From positions 1 to 41,748 of the forward strand of contig JADZFK010000038.1 in assembly GCA_020849945.1 (NCBI GenBank): DNA of 41,748 bases. Direction: 5' to 3'. A model generated the notes under the pieces. That model had not been told where the DNA came from and made no database searches. It saw only the letters and a program-made list of their open reading frames with translations. A program made the position numbers and the translations under genes. This DNA comes from Pirellulales bacterium (GTDB lineage Bacteria; Planctomycetota; Planctomycetia; Pirellulales; Lacipirellulaceae). How positions within the stretch are numbered: position 1 is the stretch's first letter; every line of letters starts with the position of its first letter. Shown piece after piece: positions 1 to 8,228 of this stretch.

Positions 1-515
1 AGTTCGTCGAGCATGGCCCGTAGTTCAAGCGGGTCGCTGGGGTCGAGGGTGCAAAGCGTGGTGATAATCTCCTCCGCCATTTGGGGCTTCCCCAATTTTT
101 CGAGAGCCCACACGAGCCCGCGGCCCGCTTCGTGGAACGGCCGATTGGCAGGCTGCGCGTAAAGGACGGGCTTCGGCATGTTCGCCCGCCGGAGTGCCTG
201 CAGGCCCAGTTGGTATCCGACCCCATAATGCCCCCGAGCCAGTGGCGTGTCGCCCGCTTCCCGTGCCAAATCGCCGAGTAGCACATGAGCGGCCAGCAAC
301 TCGCCGCAGCCGGCCAACAACCACCGCAGCTCATCCACGGCGACCTCGGCCTCGCCCGCCTCGATCATCAGATGCACTTCTTCCAAGTCCTCAGCCCGAT
401 CGCGGGCACAGCGCGGGTGGGCGAACACCCAACTGCGGCCATCGGTCGTTCGGCGCACCGAAAGCCCAGTCGGCGTTGGCGAAGAATCACGGCGTTGGGG
501 TTTGCGTTTTGCCAC
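1..515 (-). CDS. TPR-like helical repeat protein, 3' end outside window
   Basis: Reading the minus strand from a GTG at 515 gives an open frame that runs off the window edge (about 171 codons seen). The product starts MAKRKPQRRDSS, a basic tail, followed by a segment with SWVFAHPRCARDRAEDLEEV and then paired helices (DELRWLLAGCGELLAAHVLL, ARGHYGVGYQLGLQAL, AGRGLVWALEKLGKPQMAEE) that look like degenerate tetratricopeptide repeats. An in-frame stop at 557-555 limits the start, and no ATG lies upstream, so GTG is chosen, although no clear Shine-Dalgarno precedes it. It lies about 80 bp downstream of the mtdB-like gene on the same strand. TPR-like proteins bind other proteins, but no specific role can be read. 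Confidence is good that it is coding and low on function. Confidence 0.7.
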   Translation of the reverse strand, partial: MAKRKPQRRDSSPTPTGLSVRRTTDGRSWVFAHPRCARDRAEDLEEVHLMIEAGEAEVAVDELRWLLAGCGELLAAHVLLGDLAREAGDTPLARGHYGVGYQLGLQALRRANMPKPVLYAQPANRPFHEAGRGLVWALEKLGKPQMAEEIITTLCTLDPSDPLELRAMLDE

Positions 516-553
516 GGTGGGGAAGGGGAAGGAGGGGACCGTAACGAATTTCG

Positions 554-578
554 TTTAGCCGCGACGCGATGCGGAGCG
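554..578. repeat. short interspersed repeat, copy 1
   Basis: A 25-bp word beginning TTTAGCCGCGACGCGATGCG lies between two minus-strand genes. It recurs with one base changed at 12121-12145, also between genes. Both copies read the same way on the plus strand. Function unknown. Confidence 0.6.
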
Positions 579-595
579 TGTGCCCGCCAACAAGG

Positions 596-1462
596 TTACC
601 AGGTACCGCCCAGCGCGAAAATCTCCTCCGCATCGAGCACGGCATCGTTCGATTCAAACAACCGGCGGATGGCGGCTTTGTGGAGTTTCATTTTCAGGCC
701 GCCGACGCCGATTGCACCGTAGAGCATCTGCCCATCGCGTTCGGTGGCTTTATCCTGCGGTTCGATACCCCCGATGCCGACGGGCGGCACGGCGTTCAGG
801 TCGATAGCCACTCGCAGCGACTTGGCTTCGCGGCGTTGTGGTTCACTCAGCAGTTCGACCGCTGGCGCGCCCGCGTTGATGACCACAGTTGCGCCCGTAA
901 TGGCTTGCGATACCGCATCGGCGGAACGAGTTTCCCAGGCGGTGAGTTGGGCGGACGGGAGGAGTATGGCAACCTCGTTGCAGACACCTTGCGCGCGGGC
1001 GAGTTGCCGCGAGGAAACGCGAACGATCGCGCCTTCGCGGGCCAGTAAACGTACTACACGGCGGCCCACCGAACCAGTCGCACCAAGAACGGTGGCGGTT
1101 ACTCCTCGCAGAGCCGCATGTTTGCCAGCACAAAGTACCGCGGCGGCGGCCGTGGTGTTTGCGCCGTTCGAATCGATCATCAGCGATATTCGCATGGCAC
1201 CAAAGAAGCACTCGCGGGCCTTGGCGAGGAGTGCTTCGCCAGCGGCCACGTCGCTGCCGCCAATGAAAATGGCCGTGCTTCTTAGGTCGGCGGTACCACG
1301 GGTAAACAGGGCCCCGTAGACCAGGTTGCGAATGGCATCCGGCGTCACGCCGCCATGGCGGAACAAATGATCGATGCCCGCATCAACGGCCACAACACCA
1401 TCGAACACGCTCGGCTGCGCATCCGTATCAAGGCAAACAAGAATCTTGGGAGGCGACACCAT
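596..1462 (-). CDS. mtdB: NAD(P)-dependent methylene-tetrahydromethanopterin dehydrogenase
   Basis: A 288-residue protein matching the MtdB/MtdA family, which oxidises methylene-H4MPT to methenyl-H4MPT with NAD(P)+ in the cytoplasmic formaldehyde oxidation pathway. Visible family features are LDTDAQPSVFDGVVAVDAG at the N-terminus, DSNGANTTAAA (about 97-107), the dinucleotide-binding loop GATGSVGRR (about 127-135), DLNAVPPVGIGGIEPQDK, and the end YGAIGVGGLKMKLHKA plus DAEEIFAL. Length is normal for the family. The start ATG at 1462 lies three bases after the stop of the transposase gene (1466), in a G-rich stretch with no standard ribosome site, so translation may be coupled to the gene inserted upstream. 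fae lies beyond that insert on the same strand. MtdB rather than MtdA is inferred from the neighbouring fae; cofactor preference cannot be read. Confidence 0.88.
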   Translation of the reverse strand: MVSPPKILVCLDTDAQPSVFDGVVAVDAGIDHLFRHGGVTPDAIRNLVYGALFTRGTADLRSTAIFIGGSDVAAGEALLAKARECFFGAMRISLMIDSNGANTTAAAAVLCAGKHAALRGVTATVLGATGSVGRRVVRLLAREGAIVRVSSRQLARAQGVCNEVAILLPSAQLTAWETRSADAVSQAITGATVVINAGAPAVELLSEPQRREAKSLRVAIDLNAVPPVGIGGIEPQDKATERDGQMLYGAIGVGGLKMKLHKAAIRRLFESNDAVLDAEEIFALGGTW

Positions 1463-1465
1463 ACG

Positions 1466-1966
1466 CTACCCCCCGCTCGGCAGCCCCCGGCTCTGCCGGG
1501 GGGTACCACCGCTAATCAACTGCCCATTCAGCATGACGCACCCCGGATGCCGGGCGATATAATCGCGGGCATTTTCAATGGCTGCTTCGTCGAACAAAGG
1601 CTCGCCACAGTATCCTTCGGTCCAGATTCGGCCACGATGAAGTGATTGACGCATCCGAGTCTTCAATCTTCCGGCAACCACATCGATTGCGTCATTACCG
1701 TGAAATAGTATCCCGTGCATGTGAGTGGATTCAATGGTAACATCACTCACCTGATAGCCAAACTCCTTGCAGGCCGTTGTAAGTGCGTTGAGCAGTACTT
1801 GCCGCTCCTCTGCCGAGAACGAAACAACGGAAGACTTAAGGGTATTCCGAGAAAGCTTTAACAGGACGGTGTCTCCAGGAAGTGTTACTCCCTTACGAAC
1901 ATAGCCACGAAAACCTCCTGGCAACCAGGAACCATAGGACGTTGTTGTTACGAAGGAAATTGTCAT
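1466..1966 (-). CDS. REP-associated tyrosine transposase (IS200-like Y1 family)
   Basis: This is a 166-residue single-domain protein of the Y1/HUH transposase superfamily, which nicks single-stranded DNA through a catalytic tyrosine. The N-terminal strand FVTTTSYGSWLPGGFRGYV is typical of one RAYT-like branch. The HUH metal motif is in ESTHMHGILFHG, and the likely catalytic tyrosine is in the helix ENARDYIARHPG. ATG at 1966 is preferred because GGCGG lies six bases upstream; an in-frame TTG at 1984 is possible. The last dozen codons run through the left REP hairpin, giving a C-terminus GGTPRQSRGLPSGG that is probably not part of the fold. All catalytic motifs appear intact, so the gene may be active. 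It lies between fae and mtdB in the same orientation. Confidence 0.85.
   Translation of the reverse strand: MTISFVTTTSYGSWLPGGFRGYVRKGVTLPGDTVLLKLSRNTLKSSVVSFSAEERQVLLNALTTACKEFGYQVSDVTIESTHMHGILFHGNDAIDVVAGRLKTRMRQSLHRGRIWTEGYCGEPLFDEAAIENARDYIARHPGCVMLNGQLISGGTPRQSRGLPSGG
1481..1503. repeat. REP hairpin, left of RAYT
   Basis: A palindrome with stem CCCCCGGC (1484-1491), loop TCT, and stem GCCGGGGG (1495-1502), preceded by CAG. It encodes the last residues of the RAYT frame and lies just upstream of the mtdB start. Related hairpins are at 1988-2012, 13511-13532, 28448-28468 and 28503-28524. Confidence 0.85.
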
Positions 1967-1987
1967 AATACCGCCAGCGCCCAACAG

Positions 1988-2012
1988 AAACCCCCGGCAG
2001 AGCCGGGGGCTG
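1988..2012. repeat. REP hairpin, right of RAYT
   Basis: Stem CCCCCGGC (1991-1998), loop AGA, and stem GCCGGGGG (2002-2009) followed by CTG. It is the inverted partner of the hairpin at 1481-1503 and lies immediately upstream of the RAYT start. Confidence 0.85.
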
Positions 2013-2044
2013 ACTACGCGATTGCAGCGGCAAATGCCTTCTTG

Positions 2045-2542
2045 TTAAAACCCGCGGAACGGATGGGCGGCCGCATCCTTCCCGGCGATCATTTCATCGG
2101 GCGTGGGCTTGCCGGTCATCGCGTTCTTCAGGGCGTCTTTCGTGGCCGTGTAGTTGTAGTCGTAAATCTTCTTGTTGTCCGCGGCTTCCCAGTGAATAAA
2201 AACGCCGCAAACGCAAACGAAATCTTCGGCCTGCTTCTTGGAAATGACGCCCTCGGCCACCGAGTCGGCAACCGCTTTCGCAACGGCCGCCTGGGCGGGG
2301 CCGAACATCTGCACCGCTTGCTTCGCTCCCTTGATCGTCACCTTGGTGATCATCACCGTAGCCGGTTTAACCGCCAAATTGGGCGTCAGCACGGCCAAAA
2401 GGTTCGAGTGCCCTTCGCTCTGCCGTGCGAGGGCGTTGGCGAAGGCGTGGCCAACCGGACCGTCCTTATCGCCGATTAGAAGGTCGATATGGGCAATTTC
2501 GTTGCCCTCGCCCGCCAGGGCTTCTCCGATAAACATGCTCAT
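2045..2542 (-). CDS. fae: formaldehyde-activating enzyme
   Basis: A 165-residue protein with the full Fae signature. Fae condenses formaldehyde with tetrahydromethanopterin to give methylene-H4MPT in the cytoplasm, the substrate of the MtdB-like enzyme encoded next. Visible features are GEALAGEGNEIAHIDLLIG near the N-terminus with the conserved histidine (about residue 18), GHSNLLAVLTPNLAVKPATV, AKQAVQMFGPAQAAVAKAVA, VAEGVISKKQAED, and NKKIYDYNYTATK. ATG at 2542 is chosen because the conserved fold begins there and GGAG lies eight bases upstream; the frame stays open further 5' but that part does not look coding. Length equals the usual family length. The C1 pair is now interrupted downstream by the RAYT unit. 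Confidence in the function is high. Confidence 0.95.
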   Translation of the reverse strand: MSMFIGEALAGEGNEIAHIDLLIGDKDGPVGHAFANALARQSEGHSNLLAVLTPNLAVKPATVMITKVTIKGAKQAVQMFGPAQAAVAKAVADSVAEGVISKKQAEDFVCVCGVFIHWEAADNKKIYDYNYTATKDALKNAMTGKPTPDEMIAGKDAAAHPFRGF

Positions 2543-2959
2543 ACCATGGACTCCAGAGCGAGTTGTGCCAGCCGGAAGGGAGGCCGAACGAAAGGACCGC
2601 AACGCGGCGCGGGGTTCCAGAAAACCACGCACAACCGGGGGGTGCCAGGCCCTTCGACCACGCACAACCGTGCCTTCCCCCACCGCGTGTTCGCAACAAG
2701 ATGTCGGCCAGAAAACGAAGAATAGCACAGAGGCTGGCAGGTGCAAAGGAGCGGAACGCGGGGTTTTCTGGACAAATTCGCTGGATTCTGAAAGAATAAA
2801 AGGGTATGGTGGGCGCGTACCAACGCCCGACCACGGCACAGAGAGACTTTTCGTTGGCTTTTTCCCACGCATTCTTTTTTCACCGGCCACTTGGTTAGCC
2901 GGGTTCCGAACCGAGGCCGGAGCTGCGCTCCTGCATATCATCAGAAGGGAACGAAGGTT
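2543..2959. other. intergenic region between divergent fae and DUF1559 genes
   Basis: This 417-bp gap must carry promoters for two divergent genes, but I see no convincing -35/-10 pair. It contains a direct repeat of CCACGCACAACCG (about 2626-2638 and 2658-2670) within C-rich DNA. No coding frame here looks real. Confidence 0.5.
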
Positions 2960-3997
2960 ATGAGGCACACTCGTCGCGGGTTCACGCTTGTCGAACTCTT
3001 AGTTGTTATCGCCATCATTGGCACCCTCGTGGCACTACTGCTGCCGGCCGTTCAGGCCGCTCGCGAAGCGAGCCGCCGCAATGCTTGTGGCAATAACCTC
3101 AAGCAATTGGTAACCGCCATGCAGAATATGGACACTTCGCTCCGCAAGCTGCCCGGGTTTTCAAACGAACTGTTCAACCCAAACGGGGCAAAGGATGCGA
3201 ACGGCTTTACAGCCAGCTATGCTCGCCGCGCAAGTTGGGTTGTTCGGGCCTTCCCGTACATGGAAGAAAACGCGCTCTGGGATGAGTGGAATCAGTTCGG
3301 CGCCGCTACCGTCTCGACACCCGCATTACAAACCTTGCTCTGCCCCAGCAACCCGCCGGAAGTGCCAGGCCAGCCGTGGCTCCATTACGTCGGCAATGCG
3401 GGTTGGGCATTCTCCGATTCCACTCGCGGCAGCGACGCTGCCGAGTACGCCGCAAACGGCGTGTTCTTCGATTTGAATAAGAACCTGAACCTCGGCCCAC
3501 AAGATAATCGGGAAGGGCATCCAGCGCTCCAAATGTCGATGGCACAAATTGTCGACGGCACAACCAAAACACTCATGTTCTCCGAAAGTTTGTACACCTT
3601 CTATTGGTCGTATGGCGATAAGAACGCCGATACCACCATGCCCGATGCTAAGCACATCTTCGGTTTCATCTGGAAGAATGCGGCCGCCGCGACGGAAAAG
3701 GACCGCATCAACGGCGACAAGTATTACGATAAACTCGCGTCGGGGCCACCCGCCTCGATGGCCGTTTACGCCGCGGCCCCCGCAACCTACGAAAGCTACG
3801 GCTACCCCTCGAGCAACCACTCCAGCGGCGTTAACGTGGCCTTCTGCGGCGGGTCGGTCGAGTTCTTGAACCAGTCCATCGACCCAGTTATTTACGGCCA
3901 ACTCATGACCTCCAACAGCAAGCGATCCTCGCTCCGGAACGCCGCGAACGTTCCAGATCGCAAACTCACACAGCCGGCGGATGGCGATTACCACTAA
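2960..3997 (+). CDS. DUF1559 protein with type IV prepilin-like N-terminus
   Basis: A 345-residue protein of the DUF1559 (SBP_bac_10-like) group that is greatly expanded in planctomycetes. The N-terminus RRGFTLVELLVVIAIIGTLV is a class III signal: a prepilin peptidase would cut between Gly and Phe and methylate the Phe, leaving one hydrophobic helix. It continues with LLLPAVQAAREASRR and NNLKQL, both typical. Near the C-terminus SSNHSSGVNVAFCGGSVEF is the conserved DUF1559 end motif. ATG at 2960 is chosen because it gives a short basic n-region and follows purine-rich GAAGGGA. The protein is presumably exported and forms pilus-like or surface structures; the function of the family is not established. 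It stands alone, divergent from fae. Confidence 0.92.
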   Translation: MRHTRRGFTLVELLVVIAIIGTLVALLLPAVQAAREASRRNACGNNLKQLVTAMQNMDTSLRKLPGFSNELFNPNGAKDANGFTASYARRASWVVRAFPYMEENALWDEWNQFGAATVSTPALQTLLCPSNPPEVPGQPWLHYVGNAGWAFSDSTRGSDAAEYAANGVFFDLNKNLNLGPQDNREGHPALQMSMAQIVDGTTKTLMFSESLYTFYWSYGDKNADTTMPDAKHIFGFIWKNAAAATEKDRINGDKYYDKLASGPPASMAVYAAAPATYESYGYPSSNHSSGVNVAFCGGSVEFLNQSIDPVIYGQLMTSNSKRSSLRNAANVPDRKLTQPADGDYH

Positions 3998-4035
3998 CGC
4001 GGCCAGCGGCCACAACACATGGTTCCGTCCAGACT

Positions 4036-4133
4036 CCCCTCCCTGTTAGGGAGGGGTTGGGGGGAGGGTTCGAGCATTGCCAAATGCTTGGCCTCGCTTC
4101 AACCCCTACTCGATCCAGAACAGGTCTTGAGAC
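4036..4133. repeat. interspersed repeat with C/G hairpin, copy 1
   Basis: It starts with a hairpin, CCCCTCCCT (4036-4044), loop GTT, and AGGGAGGGG (4048-4056), followed by TTGGGGGGAGGGTTCG. The hairpin and following G-rich word recur at 29966-30001. Beyond them the two copies show weaker similarity (GGCCT.GCT..AAC, then GAGACAAA versus GTGACAAA). It lies downstream of the DUF1559 gene and could act as a weak terminator, but no T-run follows. Confidence 0.55.
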
Positions 4134-4214
4134 AAAGCATTGTCCGTTTCTTTCACGGCTTACACAGACCCAAGCCCGTGCTACGATCCGCGCGCCTTGC
4201 GGGCACCTCAGCGC

Positions 4215-4255
4215 AAAAAAAGTAAGACCGAGGCGTGCGGGAACGCCTCGGTCTT
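4215..4255 (-). terminator. intrinsic terminator for the sigma factor gene
   Basis: A perfect 13-bp stem, AAGACCGAGGCGT (4224-4236) and ACGCCTCGGTCTT (4243-4255), has a 6-base loop. On the minus strand it is followed by AC and then seven T (4221-4215). It lies about 100 bp past the sigma factor stop on the same strand, as expected for a Rho-independent terminator. Confidence 0.8.
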
Positions 4256-4261
4256 GGGTAG

Positions 4262-4350
4262 AAGGCAACGAGTTGCCTTGAACGTGGGTCGGGCTTCAGC
4301 CCGACGCGATTCAACTATCATTCATGGGCCGGGCTGAAGCCCGACCCACG
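4262..4350. repeat. nested inverted repeats next to the sigma factor stop
   Basis: A long inverted repeat pairs 4283-4305 with 4328-4350 (22 of 23 bases), core GGGCTTCAGCCC, and each arm is itself nearly palindromic. A smaller hairpin, AAGGCAA/TTGCCTT, lies at 4262-4279. The right arm ends two bases from the sigma factor stop codon. Such GGGCTTCAGCCC repeats are common in GC-rich genomes. On the minus strand it forms a stem at the mRNA 3' end ahead of the terminator. Confidence 0.7.
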
Positions 4351-4352
4351 GG

Positions 4353-5921
4353 CTAATCCAGGAACCCAACAAGCTCGCCGCTGCGGCTCGGTTGCTGCAG
4401 CTTGCGAACGGCTTTGGCTTCGATCTGGCGGATACGCTCGCGCGTCACCTTAAAGATGTGGCCAACTTCTTCGAGCGTGTAGCTGTAGCCATCGCCCAAG
4501 CCGTAGCGAAGCTTGATGATCTCGCGTTCGCGATAACTAAGGGTCTTGAGAACCTTCGAGATTTGCCCTCGCAACATTTCTTGCGCGGCACCAATCGCCG
4601 GGCTTTCTGCGCCCGAATCGGGAAGCAGGTCGCCAAAGTGGCTATCTTCGCTGTTGCCAACCGGGCGATCCAGGCTGATCGGGTACCGGCTCATCGCCAG
4701 TACGCGGCGGGCTTCTTCGATCGTGCAATCGGCCGCCTTGGCCGTTTCTTCGATCGAAGGCTCGCGCCCCAACCGCTGTAACAACTGCCGCGACACATTC
4801 CGCACGCGGCTCATGGTTTCCACCATGTGTACCGGAATGCGGATCGTGCGGCTTTGGTCGGCTACGGCGCGGGTAATCGCCTGGCGAATCCACCAGGTGG
4901 CGTAAGTGCAGAACTTGAACCCGCGGCGGTACTCGAACTTATCGACGGCCCGCATCAGGCCGGCGTTGCCTTCCTGAATAAGGTCGAGGAACGAAAGGCC
5001 GCGATTACGGTACTTCTTCGCGATCGAAACCACAAGCCGCAAGTTCCCTTCGGAAAGACCACGCTTTGCGCGTTGATATTCGCTGTAGACCTTCTTGAGG
5101 TCCAAGATGCGGTTACGCAAACTGGTGGGCGTTTCTTGCAAAGCTCGAAGGATATTCCGCTTCTCGATGAGAAGCGGCTTGCGCTCGGCGGGCGTTTTCT
5201 TCTCGCGCTTCATCTGCTCGATTTGATCGCGCAACTGATCGATGCGGGCGCTGAATTGCTCGAGCTGACCGATCATCGGCTCGATCCGCTGCGTGCGCAG
5301 GCCAAGTTCCTCGACCAACAGCACCGCGCGGCAACGGCGGCGGCTCAGACGCTTCCACGCCGCCTTGCGATCGGCCGGCTTGTGCGACTTGCTCGTCGCC
5401 ACTCGATAATCCTCGGCATTGCGCTCCAGCAGCCGATCCAGCGTGGCCAGGTTATGGGGCAACCGCCCAAGAATCTGCTCCTTCTCCAGACGATCGGTCA
5501 CCGAAACTTGCACGGTACGATCGAACGGAAGCTCGCCGCGATGGACGCGATGGAGCACTTTCACCGCGCTGCGGATCACATAGTCGCAGCACAAAAGTTT
5601 TCGGCGAAATGCGGCACGCGTAATTTCAATCTTCCGCGCGAGCCGAATTTCTTCCTTCCGCGTCAGCAGCGGAATTTCCCCCATCTGCGTCAGGTACATC
5701 CGCACCGGGTCATCCGACCACGAATCGCCGTCGCCAAATTCCAGCATGCCCTCGGAATCGAGGTCCTGGCTCTCGGCATCGGGCGAATCGACATCCTCGG
5801 CATCGACCAACGCATCGGTCTCGTCTTCATCATCCAGGCCCTTGTCGTCCAACTCGGGCGCAACATCCCCGACACTTGCTACTTCATCCTCAAGATCGTG
5901 GTCCAGTAAAGAATCGTACAA
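4353..5921 (-). CDS. rpoD: primary RNA polymerase sigma factor (RpoD/SigA type)
   Basis: A sigma-70 factor of about 522 residues. An acidic N-terminal stretch ([20 protein letters not shown]) resembles region 1.1. [18 protein letters not shown] is region 1.2. A long basic, coiled segment follows. Region 2 contains [40 protein letters not shown] and [20 protein letters not shown], which bind core enzyme and the -10 element. Region 4 contains [18 protein letters not shown] and [17 protein letters not shown], the -35 helix-turn-helix. No ATG exists near the 5' end; TTG at 5921 is chosen because GGAG lies eight bases upstream, with GTG at 5930 as the alternative. It is a monocistronic unit closed by a strong terminator. 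The completeness of regions 1.2 to 4 supports a housekeeping role. Confidence 0.92.
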   Translation of the reverse strand: MYDSLLDHDLEDEVASVGDVAPELDDKGLDDEDETDALVDAEDVDSPDAESQDLDSEGMLEFGDGDSWSDDPVRMYLTQMGEIPLLTRKEEIRLARKIEITRAAFRRKLLCCDYVIRSAVKVLHRVHRGELPFDRTVQVSVTDRLEKEQILGRLPHNLATLDRLLERNAEDYRVATSKSHKPADRKAAWKRLSRRRCRAVLLVEELGLRTQRIEPMIGQLEQFSARIDQLRDQIEQMKREKKTPAERKPLLIEKRNILRALQETPTSLRNRILDLKKVYSEYQRAKRGLSEGNLRLVVSIAKKYRNRGLSFLDLIQEGNAGLMRAVDKFEYRRGFKFCTYATWWIRQAITRAVADQSRTIRIPVHMVETMSRVRNVSRQLLQRLGREPSIEETAKAADCTIEEARRVLAMSRYPISLDRPVGNSEDSHFGDLLPDSGAESPAIGAAQEMLRGQISKVLKTLSYREREIIKLRYGLGDGYSYTLEEVGHIFKVTRERIRQIEAKAVRKLQQPSRSGELVGFLD

Positions 5922-7073
5922 GATTGACACTCCTACCAATGGATTAGAACAACATGGCAATTCTCGAACAGCACAGGGCAACTTAGAAAACAACCAACAA
6001 GCCGTTGGCTACAATCGCCGGGTGCAGGTGCCTTTGGTAGGGAAGTGCCCCCTGCAATAACGCACGCGCGATCAAGCTGAACGATTGGCCGATGGTTACT
6101 CAACTAAATTAAAAAAACCACTACCTCGCCGAGAGATTACCCACGTGAATGACTAATTCTAACACCGTATCGTTCGTTGTCAGGGCCGTTGCCGCATTTG
6201 GTAAAAGATTACAAACAGCAAAGCATTGACAGCAAACCGTCGTGTTTACCCAATTGTTAATGTTGATCGTGCTCGTTCGTCGCGGTTCGAGTACGTTCAA
6301 GTGAAGTACGTTGACCAAACGATGCCCGTTCATCAAGTTCGCAAAAATCGCAACGCCAACTCATCTCTGCTCAGTAGCATTAAAATAAGTCCCGCGAGTT
6401 TAATTCCTCAACGAATTCGAGCTAGCACGTTACGCTGGGATCACCGTTCTCCTAGCCCTCCTGGCCGCCCGGGTTGCCAGCCGATCGGCAAACCGCGCCA
6501 GTTCACCTCGATCTCCGTACCCAACAACGGAAACCTCGTAGCGACCGCAAACAGCGACGAAGCCACTACCCCTTTCCCAGAGCGCTTGCGCCCCACGCGC
6601 AATCGCTCGGCGTGGCCTCCCGCGGCGCCGCGTCCTTGGACCATGTGAAAGCTGCCCACGCTCGGGAGGTGAAACTATTCAATTCTAAACAGCCCTACAA
6701 TCGAGTCCATAGGCAGGACCGAAAAAATCGCTACGATAGACAACGGAAAGCCTATCCGAGTACCTTCGCGGTTTCGCTCATTTTGCGGTGCCTTCAGAGC
6801 AAAATGGGCATGCCCCCCTCTCGGTGAACCGTTCTGGGAATCGATCTCGCCCTTGACGCTGAACGATTGCCGGAGGTCGGAAACAAATCGAATCCCGCGT
6901 TCAACGAATCGGATACACTGGTAGCAGGTGGTTCGTCGTCCCGAATCGCACGCTGCAACCGACCCAAAAGTGCCATCATTTCGGTTCGCATGCGCCAACG
7001 GGCACGCTGCCGAACAAAGACGTATCCTCTTAACAATTCAAGAGTTGCGGCGTTTTATGTCGCGGTAGGTTTC
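5922..7073. other. long intergenic region upstream of the sigma factor gene
   Basis: This 1.15-kb stretch between divergent genes holds no frame that I can support as coding. It is more A/T-rich than its surroundings around 6060-6450. A short word, GCTGAACGATTG, occurs at about 6076 and again near 6860. It must hold the sigma factor promoter and the promoter of the gene at 7074, but I cannot place them. A small RNA is possible, though no hairpin with a T-run stood out. Confidence 0.4.
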
Positions 7074-7604
7074 ATGGCCAGTTACTTATTATCGTGCGAA
7101 TGTGGCAAAACGGTGCCGGTGGATGTCGGCCAGGCCGGCGGAACTGCGGTTTGCGACTGCGGAAAACATCTGGAAGTCCCCACGTTACGGCAACTGCGGC
7201 ATCTGCCCAAATCAGAAGCCCCCCCAACGGCGGGGAGGCCCGCGAAACCGTGGGATGCCCGCCATGGCTTGGTCGCCGCCGGCTCGATCGGCATGATCGC
7301 CCTACTGGCATGGAGCGGCTACGTCTGGTGGTTCGAGCCGAAGATGCAAAAGTTCGATCTGGCTGCCCGACTCAAGACAGTCGAGGAGGAAATCCAAACT
7401 CCTGCCGGCGCATGGAAGGCCTGGGTCGAGTTCTATCGACCCATGGCGGAGAAAGGCATCCCCGAGTTTCGCATGATGAATGCCGACCAAATCGATCGCG
7501 CCATCGCTCAATCCCGCTTCGTAAGGTTCACACTGTGGGCCTTAGCGTTCTTGTGCGGGTTCATCGCGTTATGCGGCACACTATGGCCCAAGCAGGCACG
7601 TTGA
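7074..7604 (+). CDS. small membrane protein with N-terminal CXCG zinc ribbon
   Basis: A 176-residue protein starting MASYLLSCECGKTVPVDVGQ. Two knuckles, CECGK and CDCGK, about 25 residues apart form a likely zinc ribbon of the kind found at the N-terminus of many planctomycete proteins. Two hydrophobic segments follow: LVAAGSIGMIALLAWSGYVW (about 73-92) and FTLWALAFLCGFIALCGTLW near the C-terminus. Between them is a charged, probably helical stretch of about 60 residues. ATG at 7074 follows GGTAGG. The topology suggests an inner-membrane protein with the ribbon and C-terminus on one side. I do not recognise a named family, and no neighbour suggests a role. Confidence 0.75.
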   Translation: MASYLLSCECGKTVPVDVGQAGGTAVCDCGKHLEVPTLRQLRHLPKSEAPPTAGRPAKPWDARHGLVAAGSIGMIALLAWSGYVWWFEPKMQKFDLAARLKTVEEEIQTPAGAWKAWVEFYRPMAEKGIPEFRMMNADQIDRAIAQSRFVRFTLWALAFLCGFIALCGTLWPKQAR

Positions 7605-8228
7605 ACCCGCGCCCCCTCCAACCGTTCATTCGAGTTAGCGGCGGCCGCCAGGCCGCTGTTTGAACCGGTTATCTTTGCCACTTGTACCGAAACCGGCGGC
7701 CCACTTTCCAATTAATCACAGTCTCTCCGCGCTGCGGCTAAACCCTCGCCCGGTACACTGAATTCATTCCGGCCCTCGACCCTCGACCCTTCCAGTGGCC
7801 AAAAATCCTAGTGGAACCGTGTACCGTATTCTGCTAAGATACCTCCCACGCCTCACCAGCGACTTTCCGCTCTTTGACAATTCAATCATTCCCCCCCACG
7901 GCAAACCCATTCGCACCCCGGGCCCAGCCACCGCTCCGCGCATGCCGCCTGCGATTCTTGCTTTCCCCCACCCTCGCGCAATAATCGCGCGAACATGAGC
8001 AAAATCATCGATTATTGCAACACCCCCACCCCGGAAAACGCTTGAGTTTCCGGCAGAATCGCGCAACGCCCGTCGCAAATAGCGCCGATTATTGCATCCA
8101 AAAACACGTTTCCGCCCCCGTTGCAATACGCGCAAAATCCCCGGTCCCACGTAGCCCGATCGCAGAAACTGTCGGCGGAAGAACAGCATCTCTCAAGGAG
8201 AGAGGAATGTTCTCTCGTTCCCCGAGCT
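7605..8228. other. intergenic region with palindromes and a repeated CAATAATC word
   Basis: This 620-bp gap lies between convergent genes. A palindrome, GGCGGCCGCC (7640-7649) within AGCGGC...GCCGCT, lies 35 bp after the upstream stop. The word GATTATTG occurs at about 8011 and 8088, and as its complement CAATAATC at about 7979. No credible coding frame is present; frames seen on either strand lack family features. Confidence 0.4.

Larger units (their letters stand above)
1481..2012 (-). mobile_element. RAYT transposase unit bounded by inverted REP hairpins
   Basis: The tyrosine transposase gene is enclosed by two hairpins in opposite orientation: CAGCCCCCGGCTCTGCCGGG at 1481-1500 and its reverse complement at 1993-2012. 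Each hairpin has an 8-bp stem (CCCCCGGC/GCCGGGGG) with a 3-base loop. The unit is about 532 bp. It sits between fae and the mtdB-like gene. Outside it, only 32 bases separate it from the fae stop and 18 from the mtdB start, so the two genes would be about 50 bp apart without it. The arrangement fits a REP-associated tyrosine transposase with its cognate REPs (known biology: RAYTs bind and cleave REP hairpins). Movement itself is inferred. Confidence 0.75.

Noticed and set aside
4283-4350. The large inverted repeat as the sigma factor terminator
   Set aside because: It lacks a following T-run on the minus strand; the hairpin at 4224-4255 with seven T is the better terminator.
4827-5909. A 360-codon plus-strand frame opposite the sigma factor
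   Set aside because: Antisense shadow of a gene whose sigma-70 regions are unmistakable.
6226-6827. Overlapping plus and minus frames upstream of the sigma factor
   Set aside because: They show arginine/proline-rich shadow composition with no family features; treated as non-coding.
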